Both the position numbers and the translations under genes were made by a program. This document shows, piece by piece, positions 1 through 5,940 of a stretch of 64,000 nt of DNA. Position 1 is the stretch's first letter, and the number at the start of each line of letters is the position of its first letter. The notes beneath the pieces are model-generated. The model had not been told where the DNA came from. It ran no database searches and was given only the letters and a program-made list of their open reading frames with translations. This stretch comes from DASXTC01 sp036505635. GTDB taxonomy: Bacteria > Acidobacteriota > Polarisedimenticolia > JACPZX01 > DASXTC01. Where the stretch lies: NCBI GenBank assembly GCA_036505635.1, contig DASXTC010000037.1, positions 62,001 through 126,000 on the forward strand, written 5' to 3'.

Positions 1-1308
1 AACGTCCCGCGCACGTCGATCATCATCGACGGCGGCGCCGCGGACGAGGAGACCATCGACTCGATCGGAGGCAACAACTCCAGCACGCGGAGTACGCGGC
101 TGACCTTCCGACACATGAACATCCGCCCGGGCCAGCAGGCCGGGATTCTCCTGAGAGGCGAGCACGACGACGTGGTGATCGAGGACATCTTGTGGGACAC
201 GATGCCGGACCTCTGCTGCGGTCGCGACGCCTCGCCGTTCCCCGCGGCGCTCGTGGCGGCTCCCCTCACGGAGGCGATCACCGTCAGGGACACCGTCGCG
301 ATCGGAAACAACAACATCACGCTCTCCGGGGTCCCGGGGACGGACGCGCAGTTCGTGTGGGCCGGCGGGCTCGCAGCCCTCAGCAAGGCGAGCTACGTTC
401 AGCGCAACGTGGTGACCGACATGCTCGGCTCGTTCACCGGCGGCAACTGGACCCAGGGGATCGTCGAGGGCAACCACGTCAAGAACAGCGCGTGCCACGG
501 TGATGACGGCGGGATGCAGGGGTACAACTCCGTGGACTGGACGATTCGCCGCAACGTCTTCGAGGCGTTCTACTGTGACGGTGACGGCAACGGCTTCGGG
601 GACGCCTGGATCACCGTCCGAACGACGTGTCCCTCCGACATCGTCGGGTGCCCGCCCAACCAGCCCGTCCACCACACGGCCAACGCGCTGGTCTACAACA
701 ACATCTTCATCGGCCGCGCCGGTGCCCCGCGCAACCACCGCAGGAACGCCTTTCAGCTCCGCACCGACGGATCCCCGGCCTGGTACAACGTGGACAGCAA
801 GTCCAGCACCTTCTGGAACAACATCGTCATCACCAACAACGGGAAAAACGTCGAGTTCGGCCGCATCCACCCCGTGCAGTTCAACAAGTGCCCGACGCTC
901 GGGATCGTCGTGGATTACAACCTGTGGTTCAACAATGCTCTCTCAACGGCCGGCGTGGCGGACACCGGCGCAAACTTCTTCGCCAGCTCCGCGACGTGCC
1001 CCGGGCCGTACAACACGCACTCGCTGTTCAACCTGGACCCCCAGCTCGACGCGAGCTTCGCGCCCGTGGCCGGATCGAGGTCCTGCAGCGGGGCGAGCAC
1101 GTTCATCAACCCCGTCGACGGCGACGTGTCGGACCCGTGGATGGGCGCGCTCCAGGGCGCGTGCGCGGGCGGGGCTCCGCCGCGGCCGCCGGGCAGCATC
1201 GGCCGCCATCCGATGATCTCGCTCCTCCTGGGGCTCCGGCGCCCCGAGGAGCTGGCCCTCTTTCCGATCCCGGCCGGTGAGGCGGTCGTGTGGGAGGAGA
1301 AACAGTAA
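1..1308 (+). CDS. Right-handed parallel beta-helix protein (5' end outside window)
   Basis: The frame is open from base 1, so the start lies upstream. The visible 435 residues contain recurring short turns rich in N, G and V (for example ALVYNNIFIG, FWNNIVITNN, VVDYNLWFNN) typical of right-handed parallel beta-helix folds such as pectate-lyase-like proteins and phage tail spikes. Several Cys residues suggest an extracytoplasmic location. There is no recognisable catalytic motif. The stop overlaps the next start (TAATG), so it is the first visible gene of a tightly packed cassette of phage-like genes. A tail-fibre or tail-spike role is an inference from that context; a secreted polysaccharide-binding or lyase protein is the alternative. 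Confidence 0.7.
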   Translation, partial: NVPRTSIIIDGGAADEETIDSIGGNNSSTRSTRLTFRHMNIRPGQQAGILLRGEHDDVVIEDILWDTMPDLCCGRDASPFPAALVAAPLTEAITVRDTVAIGNNNITLSGVPGTDAQFVWAGGLAALSKASYVQRNVVTDMLGSFTGGNWTQGIVEGNHVKNSACHGDDGGMQGYNSVDWTIRRNVFEAFYCDGDGNGFGDAWITVRTTCPSDIVGCPPNQPVHHTANALVYNNIFIGRAGAPRNHRRNAFQLRTDGSPAWYNVDSKSSTFWNNIVITNNGKNVEFGRIHPVQFNKCPTLGIVVDYNLWFNNALSTAGVADTGANFFASSATCPGPYNTHSLFNLDPQLDASFAPVAGSRSCSGASTFINPVDGDVSDPWMGALQGACAGGAPPRPPGSIGRHPMISLLLGLRRPEELALFPIPAGEAVVWEEKQ

Positions 1309-1682
1309 TGGCCTTCAAGAACGTCCGCGCCCTGGACGACTGGCATGAGGCCGGCGCGATGATGCGAGAGGTCGTGCTCTTCATGTGGGAGGAGGCGTGG
1401 CCGACAGACCGAGACCTGATCGTCACCAGGATCGCCGAGCGCACGCCGGAGCAGAAGACCGAGGTCCACACGGACGGCCCGCCGCACCGGGCGATCGACT
1501 TTCGGATCTGGCACGCGCCGCTCCAGACGGTTCAGAGGGTGGCGGACAAGGTGAACGCGAAGTTCATCTACGACCCGCAGCGGCCGGCGATGATGGTGGC
1601 CATCGTCCATGACGCCGGCTCTGGTAACCACCTTCATATCCAGACACATACGAACACGGTCCTGCGGGAGGCGGTCGCGTAA
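1308..1682 (+). CDS. Small M15-like peptidase candidate (possible endolysin)
   Basis: A 124-residue protein whose ATG overlaps the upstream stop by one base, with GGGAGGAG seven to ten bases before it. H54, H60 and D64 followed by H108-x-H110 resemble the zinc-ligand pattern of D-Ala-D-Ala peptidases of the M15 group (His and Asp in one motif, a later H-x-H). YDPQRP and VAIVHD lie between the two motifs. There is no signal peptide, as in many phage endolysins that rely on a holin. The next genes encode small membrane and helical proteins, so a peptidoglycan hydrolase in a lysis module is plausible. The His/Asp spacing is not the classical M15 spacing, so the family call is tentative. Confidence 0.5.
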   Translation: MAFKNVRALDDWHEAGAMMREVVLFMWEEAWPTDRDLIVTRIAERTPEQKTEVHTDGPPHRAIDFRIWHAPLQTVQRVADKVNAKFIYDPQRPAMMVAIVHDAGSGNHLHIQTHTNTVLREAVA

Positions 1683-1957
1683 TCGAGTCCGTCCTGCGAG
1701 CCCTGGCCGGGCAGGTCCCGCTGCTCCTCGTGGTGGGTGTGGGACTGGGCTGGGGTCTGCGCGAGCTGCGGGGAATGCATCGCGAGATCAAGGCTCTCTC
1801 CAGCATCGCGGGGGAGGCCAGAGACGCCGCGCGCGAGCTAAAGATCCGCATCGAGGAGAAGGTTGCCACGGCCGAGCGCGAGCACGATGATTTCAGAGAC
1901 AGGATTCACGCTCTGGAGACGCGCGGCCGCGTCCGGCGGAGCCGTCAGGGAAGCTGA
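1679..1957 (+). CDS. Small membrane-anchored helical protein of the lysis-like cassette
   Basis: About 92 residues: an N-terminal hydrophobic helix (VPLLLVVGVGLGW) followed by a charged helical segment likely to form a coiled coil (HREIKALSSIAGEARDAA). No ATG, GTG or TTG lies at a sensible distance from a Shine-Dalgarno. The start given is an in-frame GTA at 1679, seven bases after GGGAGG and overlapping the upstream TAA as GTAA. The next canonical start, GTG 1730, would cut off most of the membrane helix. The composition resembles small phage lysis accessory proteins, but no family is recognised. The coding frame is secure; the start is not. Confidence 0.5.
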   Translation, partial: VIESVLRALAGQVPLLLVVGVGLGWGLRELRGMHREIKALSSIAGEARDAARELKIRIEEKVATAEREHDDFRDRIHALETRGRVRRSRQGS

Positions 1958-1969
1958 GAGGAGAAACGT

Positions 1970-2374
1970 GTAGACAATCTGCAACAGGTAGTGTCGGCCA
2001 TCATAGGCGATGTCCTTCAGGCGCCCGTCTTCATCGTACTTTCCAGGTTCGCCGGCGTGGCCGCGCTGACCTGGTTGCTCACCGAGACCCTGCCCGAGGT
2101 CTTCAAGAAGCTCAACCGATTCACCAAGCCGGCGCTGGGGGCAATCCTGGGGCCGCTGCTGTCGGTCATCTTCTACGCCCTGGGCTTCGTGAGGATCGAC
2201 TTCGTCCTGGCCGGCGTGCTGGGCGATGCCCCTCAGTATGTTCAGGCGCCCGTGCGCGTCGTAGGCGTCGCCCTGATGGGCTTCATCGCCACCCTGTGCG
2301 CCCGGGGGTTCCACGACTGGAAGGTAGGCTCGAGGACCTCGCCGCCCGCTGCGCCAGGGGGAGGGTCCTCGTGA
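1970..2374 (+). CDS. Holin-like protein with about three membrane helices
   Basis: The protein has three clear hydrophobic segments (around FIVLSRFAGVAALTWLL, ALGAILGPLLSVIFYALG and VVGVALMGFIATLCA) and a short polar, proline/glycine-rich C-terminus, the general layout of small phage holins. The Shine-Dalgarno GAGAGGAGAAA (1956-1966) points to an in-frame GTA at 1970; the first canonical start is GTG 1991, 25 bases from that site, and would still keep the first helix. Its stop overlaps the next GTG start (GTGA). Calling it a holin rests on topology, size and neighbours, not on a recognised family signature. Confidence 0.5.
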   Translation, partial: VDNLQQVVSAIIGDVLQAPVFIVLSRFAGVAALTWLLTETLPEVFKKLNRFTKPALGAILGPLLSVIFYALGFVRIDFVLAGVLGDAPQYVQAPVRVVGVALMGFIATLCARGFHDWKVGSRTSPPAAPGGGSS

Positions 2375-2712
2375 CCTGGCTGCTGGCCTGGCTGCGCAGG
2401 GCCTGGACCTACCTGGTCACGCACCCGAAGGTGGCGGCCGGCCTCGCGGTGCTGGCGTCAATCGGATCTCTCGTTTTCAAGCTGCGATGGACACAGCGCC
2501 AGAGGGACAAGGCCGTGGTCCGGGCGGAAACCGCTGAAGTCGACGGCCAGGTCGCAGTCGCGCGCGCGCGCGCGGAAGGAGCGAAGCAGGACATCGCCGC
2601 GGCGGAAGCCGTCGAGCACCAGGCGGCAGGGGAGCATGCGGGGGCGAAGGTGGAGTCGGACAACGAGGTCGAACGCCGGCGCAAGATCGCCGCGAGGTGG
2701 GAGGAAAAGTGA
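2371..2712 (+). CDS. Small protein with N-terminal membrane helix and long helical domain (Rz/spanin-like)
   Basis: A 113-residue protein starting at GTG 2371 in a GTGA overlap with the upstream gene and preceded by GGGGGAGGG. After a hydrophobic segment (VAAGLAVLASIGSLVF) comes a strongly charged, alanine-rich helix running to the end, a layout seen in inner-membrane spanins (Rz) of phages. A 16-base CG dinucleotide run at 2559-2574 encodes ARARA inside the helix. No specific family is recognised. The stop overlaps the next GTG by four bases. Confidence 0.5.
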   Translation: MTWLLAWLRRAWTYLVTHPKVAAGLAVLASIGSLVFKLRWTQRQRDKAVVRAETAEVDGQVAVARARAEGAKQDIAAAEAVEHQAAGEHAGAKVESDNEVERRRKIAARWEEK

Positions 2713-3002
2713 AACGCTGGCTCCAGATCCAGGGAAACCGCCTGCGCTACTGGGCGATCCGAAAGCTCACCGGCGGGCAGTTCTACGGCGCCGGCGGGAC
2801 GATCCACTCCGGCGGAGAAGTGAACATCGAGCGGGACCCCGCCACGGGTGGCGTCGTCTCGGTGTGGTTCCGGTGCTCGGTCCTTCGGTTCACGGATGAC
2901 GTGGTGGACCCGGCGCGCGCGGAGGACATGCGCCGGATGTACCGCGGCAGCGGTAGGCGGCCCCCTGCTATTCGCGGGATCGTGTTCGAGGAGGAGCCAT
3001 GA
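2709..3002 (+). CDS. Small phage-like protein of unknown function
   Basis: A 97-residue soluble protein. GTG 2709 is preferred over GTG 2697 because GGGAGG lies just before it and it overlaps the upstream TGA as GTGA. It has a basic N-terminus (KRWLQIQGNRLRYWAIRK) and a central stretch GGTIHSGGEVNIERD followed by VSVWFRCSVLRF. I recall similar short sequences among uncharacterised phage proteins but cannot name a family. Translational coupling on both sides ties it to the cassette. Confidence 0.5.
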   Translation: MKRWLQIQGNRLRYWAIRKLTGGQFYGAGGTIHSGGEVNIERDPATGGVVSVWFRCSVLRFTDDVVDPARAEDMRRMYRGSGRRPPAIRGIVFEEEP

Positions 3003-3556
3003 ATTTCTCCCCCTTTAAATACTGGGTTTCAATGGGGTTGAAACTCGGATCCCTCGGGCTGCTCGTCCTCGTCGCCGGCGAAGCTGCAGCCGCCACCACC
3101 ACCGACCCGTTCGCTGGAACCCTCACGGTCCCCGCCCTCGTATCATCCTGCATTCCCGACGCTCCTCACGGCGGGCTCCTGGCCGCTCTGAAGAAGCGGG
3201 CCGAGGAGCTGCCCTCTGGTGAGGAAGCCCGCCTCGAGCTTGAGGCGGCCGCCACCCTCATCGACTCCTACACGGCTGAGCGTCAGGCGCTGTGCCGGGA
3301 GCTGGACGCCGGCGCCGTGGCGATCGCCGCGGTGAGGCAGCAGAGAGACGGATGGAGGCAGGTGTACGAATCAGAGGTCGGAACGTCCAGCCTCTACCGG
3401 GAGCGGTGGCAACAGGCGCTCAAGAGCCCCGTGGCGGGCGGCATCCAACGGCGTCTTATAGCATGCGGGCCAGGCGGGGGAGTCACCTATGAGGAAGACG
3501 CCACCCTGCGCGCGCGCCTGGTGCTTGCCTGCATCGTACCGATCTTCCCGCGGTGA
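2999..3556 (+). CDS. Secreted protein with helical domain, last gene of the cassette
   Basis: A 185-residue protein beginning at ATG 2999 (ATGA overlap, GAGGAGGAG upstream). An N-terminal signal peptide is clear: a hydrophobic core SLGLLVLVAGEAAAA with a likely cleavage after the AAA. The mature part is mostly helical and charged, with five Cys residues spread over the mature protein. No lipobox is visible, so it is probably periplasmic rather than a lipoprotein. It ends just before a strong terminator and is therefore the last gene of the unit. Function is unknown; a periplasmic partner of the preceding membrane protein (a two-component spanin arrangement) is possible but unproven. Confidence 0.5.
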   Translation: MNFSPFKYWVSMGLKLGSLGLLVLVAGEAAAATTTDPFAGTLTVPALVSSCIPDAPHGGLLAALKKRAEELPSGEEARLELEAAATLIDSYTAERQALCRELDAGAVAIAAVRQQRDGWRQVYESEVGTSSLYRERWQQALKSPVAGGIQRRLIACGPGGGVTYEEDATLRARLVLACIVPIFPR

Positions 3557-3573
3557 GGTGGCCTAATCGGGGG

Positions 3574-3623
3574 AAAGGGCCTACCTTTCGTGCATCCCTG
3601 GAGAAAGGTAAGCCCTTTGTTTT
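3574..3623 (+). terminator. Rho-independent terminator of the lysis-like cassette
   Basis: A 16-bp stem with one mismatch (arms 3574-3589 and 3603-3618) encloses a 13-base loop, and the right arm runs straight into TTTGTTTT. It starts 18 bases after the last stop of the cassette and ends 25 bases before the convergent antitoxin gene, so it is well placed to end the plus-strand transcript. Confidence 0.85.
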
Positions 3624-3647
3624 CAGGTGGTGGCCCGCGGACGCGGA

Positions 3648-3893
3648 CTAGATCCCGAGCTGCGCCTTGAACTTCTTCCAGCTGATGCCGGGCGATTCGG
3701 TGAGCGCCTTGCGGGCAGCGGCCAGGTCGATCCGGGCTTCGAGGTAGTCCAGAAGCTCGGCGTCTTCTATCGGGACCAGAGCGACGGCATTCTTCCCCCA
3801 GCGATTGATGCTGATGCGTTCCTTCTGGAACGCGACCCGATTGACCAGGTCGGAGAGGATCTTGCGGGCCTCGGTGCTTGAGAGCTGCGTCAT
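3648..3893 (-). CDS. Phd/YefM-family antitoxin, no toxin partner visible
   Basis: An 81-residue protein with the typical N-terminal Phd/YefM fold: TQLSSTEARKILSDLVNRV, followed by a beta-strand region with NRWGKNAVALVP and then an acidic helix (EDAELLDYLEAR). The C-terminal part (residues about 55-81) would neutralise a RelE- or Doc-type toxin. None is present downstream, where the convergent terminator lies within 25 bases, nor upstream, where no toxin-like ORF is found. It may be an orphan remnant or act on a toxin elsewhere. The start ATG has only a weak ribosome-binding site. A long inverted repeat lies directly upstream and suits autoregulation. Confidence 0.8.
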   Translation of the reverse strand: MTQLSSTEARKILSDLVNRVAFQKERISINRWGKNAVALVPIEDAELLDYLEARIDLAAARKALTESPGISWKKFKAQLGI

Positions 3894-3966
3894 GTCTTGA
3901 TTCTGCTACAGGGCCTTCCAGTCATGCAAGAGTTAGAAGGAGTGTACGTCTTAGCAGAATCTAGAC
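3894..3966. repeat. 15-bp inverted repeat upstream of the antitoxin gene
   Basis: Arms 3894-3908 (GTCTTGATTCTGCTA) and 3952-3966 (TAGCAGAATCTAGAC) are reverse complements at 14 of 15 positions, separated by 43 bases. The left arm touches the antitoxin start codon. Phd/YefM proteins repress their own operons through inverted repeats, so an operator is the likeliest reading; a small mobile-element end is an alternative. Confidence 0.6.
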
Positions 3967-4004
3967 CTGTGCCCCTGGCAGTCAAGCCCGCGACGATCTT
4001 TTTT

Positions 4005-4097
4005 TCAGGCCGGCCCGCTCCCGCCCTTCCCCTTCACCAGAAACACCGGCTCCCACGCCCGCTCGGCGTCGATGGAGCGGAGCAGGGCGATGTTCAT
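4005..4097 (-). CDS. Possible 30-residue peptide coupled to the upstream membrane protein gene
   Basis: The ATG overlaps the stop of the 4094-4480 gene (ATGA), a hallmark of translational coupling in this window. The predicted peptide begins MNIALLRSIDAERAWEPVF and ends KGKGGSGPA. It could be a true small gene or the truncated front of a longer gene lost by deletion. There is no independent ribosome-binding site and no family is recognised. Confidence 0.3.
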   Translation of the reverse strand: MNIALLRSIDAERAWEPVFLVKGKGGSGPA

Positions 4098-4480
4098 GGC
4101 TCGATAGTTACCTGCGAACCGCTGAAGATTCCTACCAACTTCCCTGTGAAACCGTCACGGAGACGGACATACCGAAGGCCGTTCTTCTCCTCCATCGCAA
4201 TCGCCAGCGAGTAGAGAAACACCTTCTTGTGTTCGTATGGGATGCCCCGCCAGAACTCAGGCTTCACCTGGGCATTATGGTGCTCGGGATCCATCTTCAT
4301 CAGCGACCCGTCATTGAGGGCGACCTGGATCAGTTGGAGAGCCGCCTTCTTGAACTCAGGATCGATGGGCTTGTCTTGGCCGGCACCGCCACTTGGTATG
4401 TAGTCGGAGAGGAAGGCGATCGCTATCATGAGGATGAACAGGCCGCCCAGGCCGATGAGGAGGCCCTTCAGGATTCGCAT
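4094..4480 (-). CDS. Small membrane-anchored protein of unknown function
   Basis: A 128-residue protein with one N-terminal membrane helix (LLIGLGGLFILMIAIAFL) and a polar domain that would face the periplasm. The start is ATG 4480 with GGAG eight bases before it. The soluble part contains FKKAALQLIQVAL and a helix AMEEKNGLRYVRLRDG; no known domain is recognised. It lies 12 bases downstream of another small membrane protein in what looks like a minus-strand operon. Confidence 0.5.
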   Translation of the reverse strand: MRILKGLLIGLGGLFILMIAIAFLSDYIPSGGAGQDKPIDPEFKKAALQLIQVALNDGSLMKMDPEHHNAQVKPEFWRGIPYEHKKVFLYSLAIAMEEKNGLRYVRLRDGFTGKLVGIFSGSQVTIEP

Positions 4481-4492
4481 GCTGGTTCTCCT

Positions 4493-4819
4493 TCACGGGG
4501 TGTCGGGTGGCTCCAGTCTCGGTATCACCGTCTCATCCCGATCCACGACCGCGCTGCATCGCCGGCAGGATAGGACCGGACGCTTGGCCCTCAGTACCGC
4601 CCCCGCCAGTAGCCCGTTGATCGAGCCCCCGATGATTCCCCATCCCTGAGCCACCAGCACGGCGTTCTGGGCGTTAGCGACAGAGATCCCCCCGCCGATG
4701 ATTCCGACAGCACCCACGAAAAGCAGAAGCGATCCCACCATCTCCGGGCCGATGCCGAAGCGCGGGACCGTCGAAGGCTTCAATGAGCCATCACAGACGG
4801 GGCATGACGGCGTTTTCAT
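4493..4819 (-). CDS. Small zinc-ribbon protein with two membrane segments
   Basis: A 108-residue protein with a CPVC near the N-terminus and a CRRC near the C-terminus, which together can bind one zinc ion, bracketing two hydrophobic segments (EMVGSLLLFVGAVGIIGGG and WGIIGGSINGLLAGAVL). The zinc site would therefore be assembled from both ends on the cytoplasmic side. Function unknown. GGGGGTGA precedes the ATG. It is probably co-transcribed with the gene at 4094-4480. Confidence 0.5.
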   Translation of the reverse strand: MKTPSCPVCDGSLKPSTVPRFGIGPEMVGSLLLFVGAVGIIGGGISVANAQNAVLVAQGWGIIGGSINGLLAGAVLRAKRPVLSCRRCSAVVDRDETVIPRLEPPDTP

Positions 4820-4874
4820 GGGTCACCCCCGGAGAGAGAGTACGCCGAACAGGGTGTGCGGGCTCGTCATGCGG

Positions 4875-5423
4875 CTATCTCGCGAGAAAAACAGTCACCA
4901 GGTACTCGGAATCCGGCGGGACAACGATACTGCCCGTTACTGGATCATGCGCCTCGAAGCTAATGCGAAGGGCTCCGCCCCCGATGAAATAGGCGAAATG
5001 GAGGTTGGGCGGTACCGCGGGGAGGCCTTGAGGACTATAGAAGCCTTGCTCGATCGGAAACGACGGGAACCACAAGGTGCCGTATGGCGGGCCGACCGGC
5101 GATCCGAATTCCAACACGTAGGTCGTCACTCGCGCCTGACCACTGAGGCTCGTGAACGCGATGCTGACTTTGGAGAATCCGGCTGGGAGCTGAATCTCCG
5201 GGGAGTAGGCCCTGCTCGGACGATCGGATTCCAGAAACCGCATGACGATCTCCTGCACTCCTGGCTGGACAGCGCCTTGCTCGGACACGCGGAGGTTGCC
5301 GGCTGCATCCACCGGGAAGTTCACGACCTGGACGTCGGTGGGCGTTCGGGAAGCCGCACCTTCTGTCAGGGTCAGGGCCGCAAGGATGATCGGTACGCCA
5401 ACGATCAGGGGCATGCCTCTCAT
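4875..5423 (-). CDS. Secreted protein of unknown function
   Basis: A 182-residue protein with an N-terminal signal peptide (hydrophobic core LIVGVPIILAALTL, small residues before a likely cleavage near residue 24). The mature part is rich in beta-strand-forming and aromatic residues (TTYVLEFGSPV, NLHFAYFIGGGALRISFEA) and has no cysteines; it looks like an all-beta, immunoglobulin- or jelly-roll-like domain, but no family is recognised. It is the first gene of the minus-strand group and is divergently oriented to the XRE regulator at 5677, which could control both. Confidence 0.5.
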   Translation of the reverse strand: MRGMPLIVGVPIILAALTLTEGAASRTPTDVQVVNFPVDAAGNLRVSEQGAVQPGVQEIVMRFLESDRPSRAYSPEIQLPAGFSKVSIAFTSLSGQARVTTYVLEFGSPVGPPYGTLWFPSFPIEQGFYSPQGLPAVPPNLHFAYFIGGGALRISFEAHDPVTGSIVVPPDSEYLVTVFLAR

Positions 5424-5505
5424 GGATCGCTCCCAGCGCGGACCGATGCCGCGCTTGCTTCCGGAGAGGCGCGGGCGTACGATGGGGGTTCTCAGGCACC
5501 CATCG

Positions 5506-5538
5506 GCCCTGACCGGCCCCTCATTCGTCGGTCAGGGC
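5506..5538. promoter_or_regulatory. Perfect 10-bp inverted repeat in the divergent intergenic region
   Basis: Arms GCCCTGACCG (5506-5515) and CGGTCAGGGC (5529-5538) are exact reverse complements with a 13-base spacer. The element sits between the secreted-protein gene (start 5423) and the XRE promoter (5622-5650). Its position favours an operator for the XRE protein. No plus-strand gene ends immediately upstream, so a terminator role is less likely despite the T-rich stretch that follows. Confidence 0.5.
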
Positions 5539-5621
5539 TTTGATGTTTCAAGGCGGAGTTCCCCGAGATTACCCCGAAAAGCCGGGCCGGACACAGGCAA
5601 TCGGTTTCGGCAAAATAATAC

Positions 5622-5650
5622 TTGACACCGATCCGGCTCAGGCGTAGTGT
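5622..5650 (+). promoter_or_regulatory. Sigma70-type promoter of the XRE regulator
   Basis: TTGACA at 5622-5627 and TAGTGT at 5645-5650 are separated by 17 bases. Transcription would start near 5657, which places the regulator's start codon at ATG 5677 rather than at the upstream in-frame GTG 5647. Confidence 0.6.
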
Positions 5651-5676
5651 CTCCGGTGCAAGACGGGAGGGGCTTG

Positions 5677-5940
5677 ATGCCCTATGGGAGGCCGCCCGTG
5701 GATGTCAAGGGACTCGCTGAAAGGCTGAAGGTGCTGCGGGGCGATCGATCTCAGGACGACGTTGTGCGTGCGGTGGAGGCGAAACAGGGCTTTCGGATGA
5801 GCCAGCGCGCACTCGGCTTTCTTGAGAACGGGACTGTCGAGAGCCCTGGCGCTCGGATCCTCGACGCACTCGCGCGAGAGTACGGCGTCACCATCGAGTT
5901 CCTGCTCTACGGGACGAAACGGCGGACCGCGTCCGCGTAA
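5677..5940 (+). CDS. XRE-family (Cro/CI-like) transcriptional regulator
   Basis: An 87-residue single-domain helix-turn-helix protein: GLAERLKVLRGDRSQDDVV gives the first helices, then RMSQRALGFLENG the recognition helix region and ARILDALAREYGVTIEFLL the last helices. ATG 5677 is chosen because GGGAGGGG lies seven bases before it and the -10 element overlaps the alternative GTG. Such small XRE proteins control prophage or toxin-antitoxin loci; the adjacent perfect inverted repeat is a candidate operator. After the stop the same frame stays open for 63 codons, so truncation of a longer protein is possible. Confidence 0.75.
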   Translation: MPYGRPPVDVKGLAERLKVLRGDRSQDDVVRAVEAKQGFRMSQRALGFLENGTVESPGARILDALAREYGVTIEFLLYGTKRRTASA

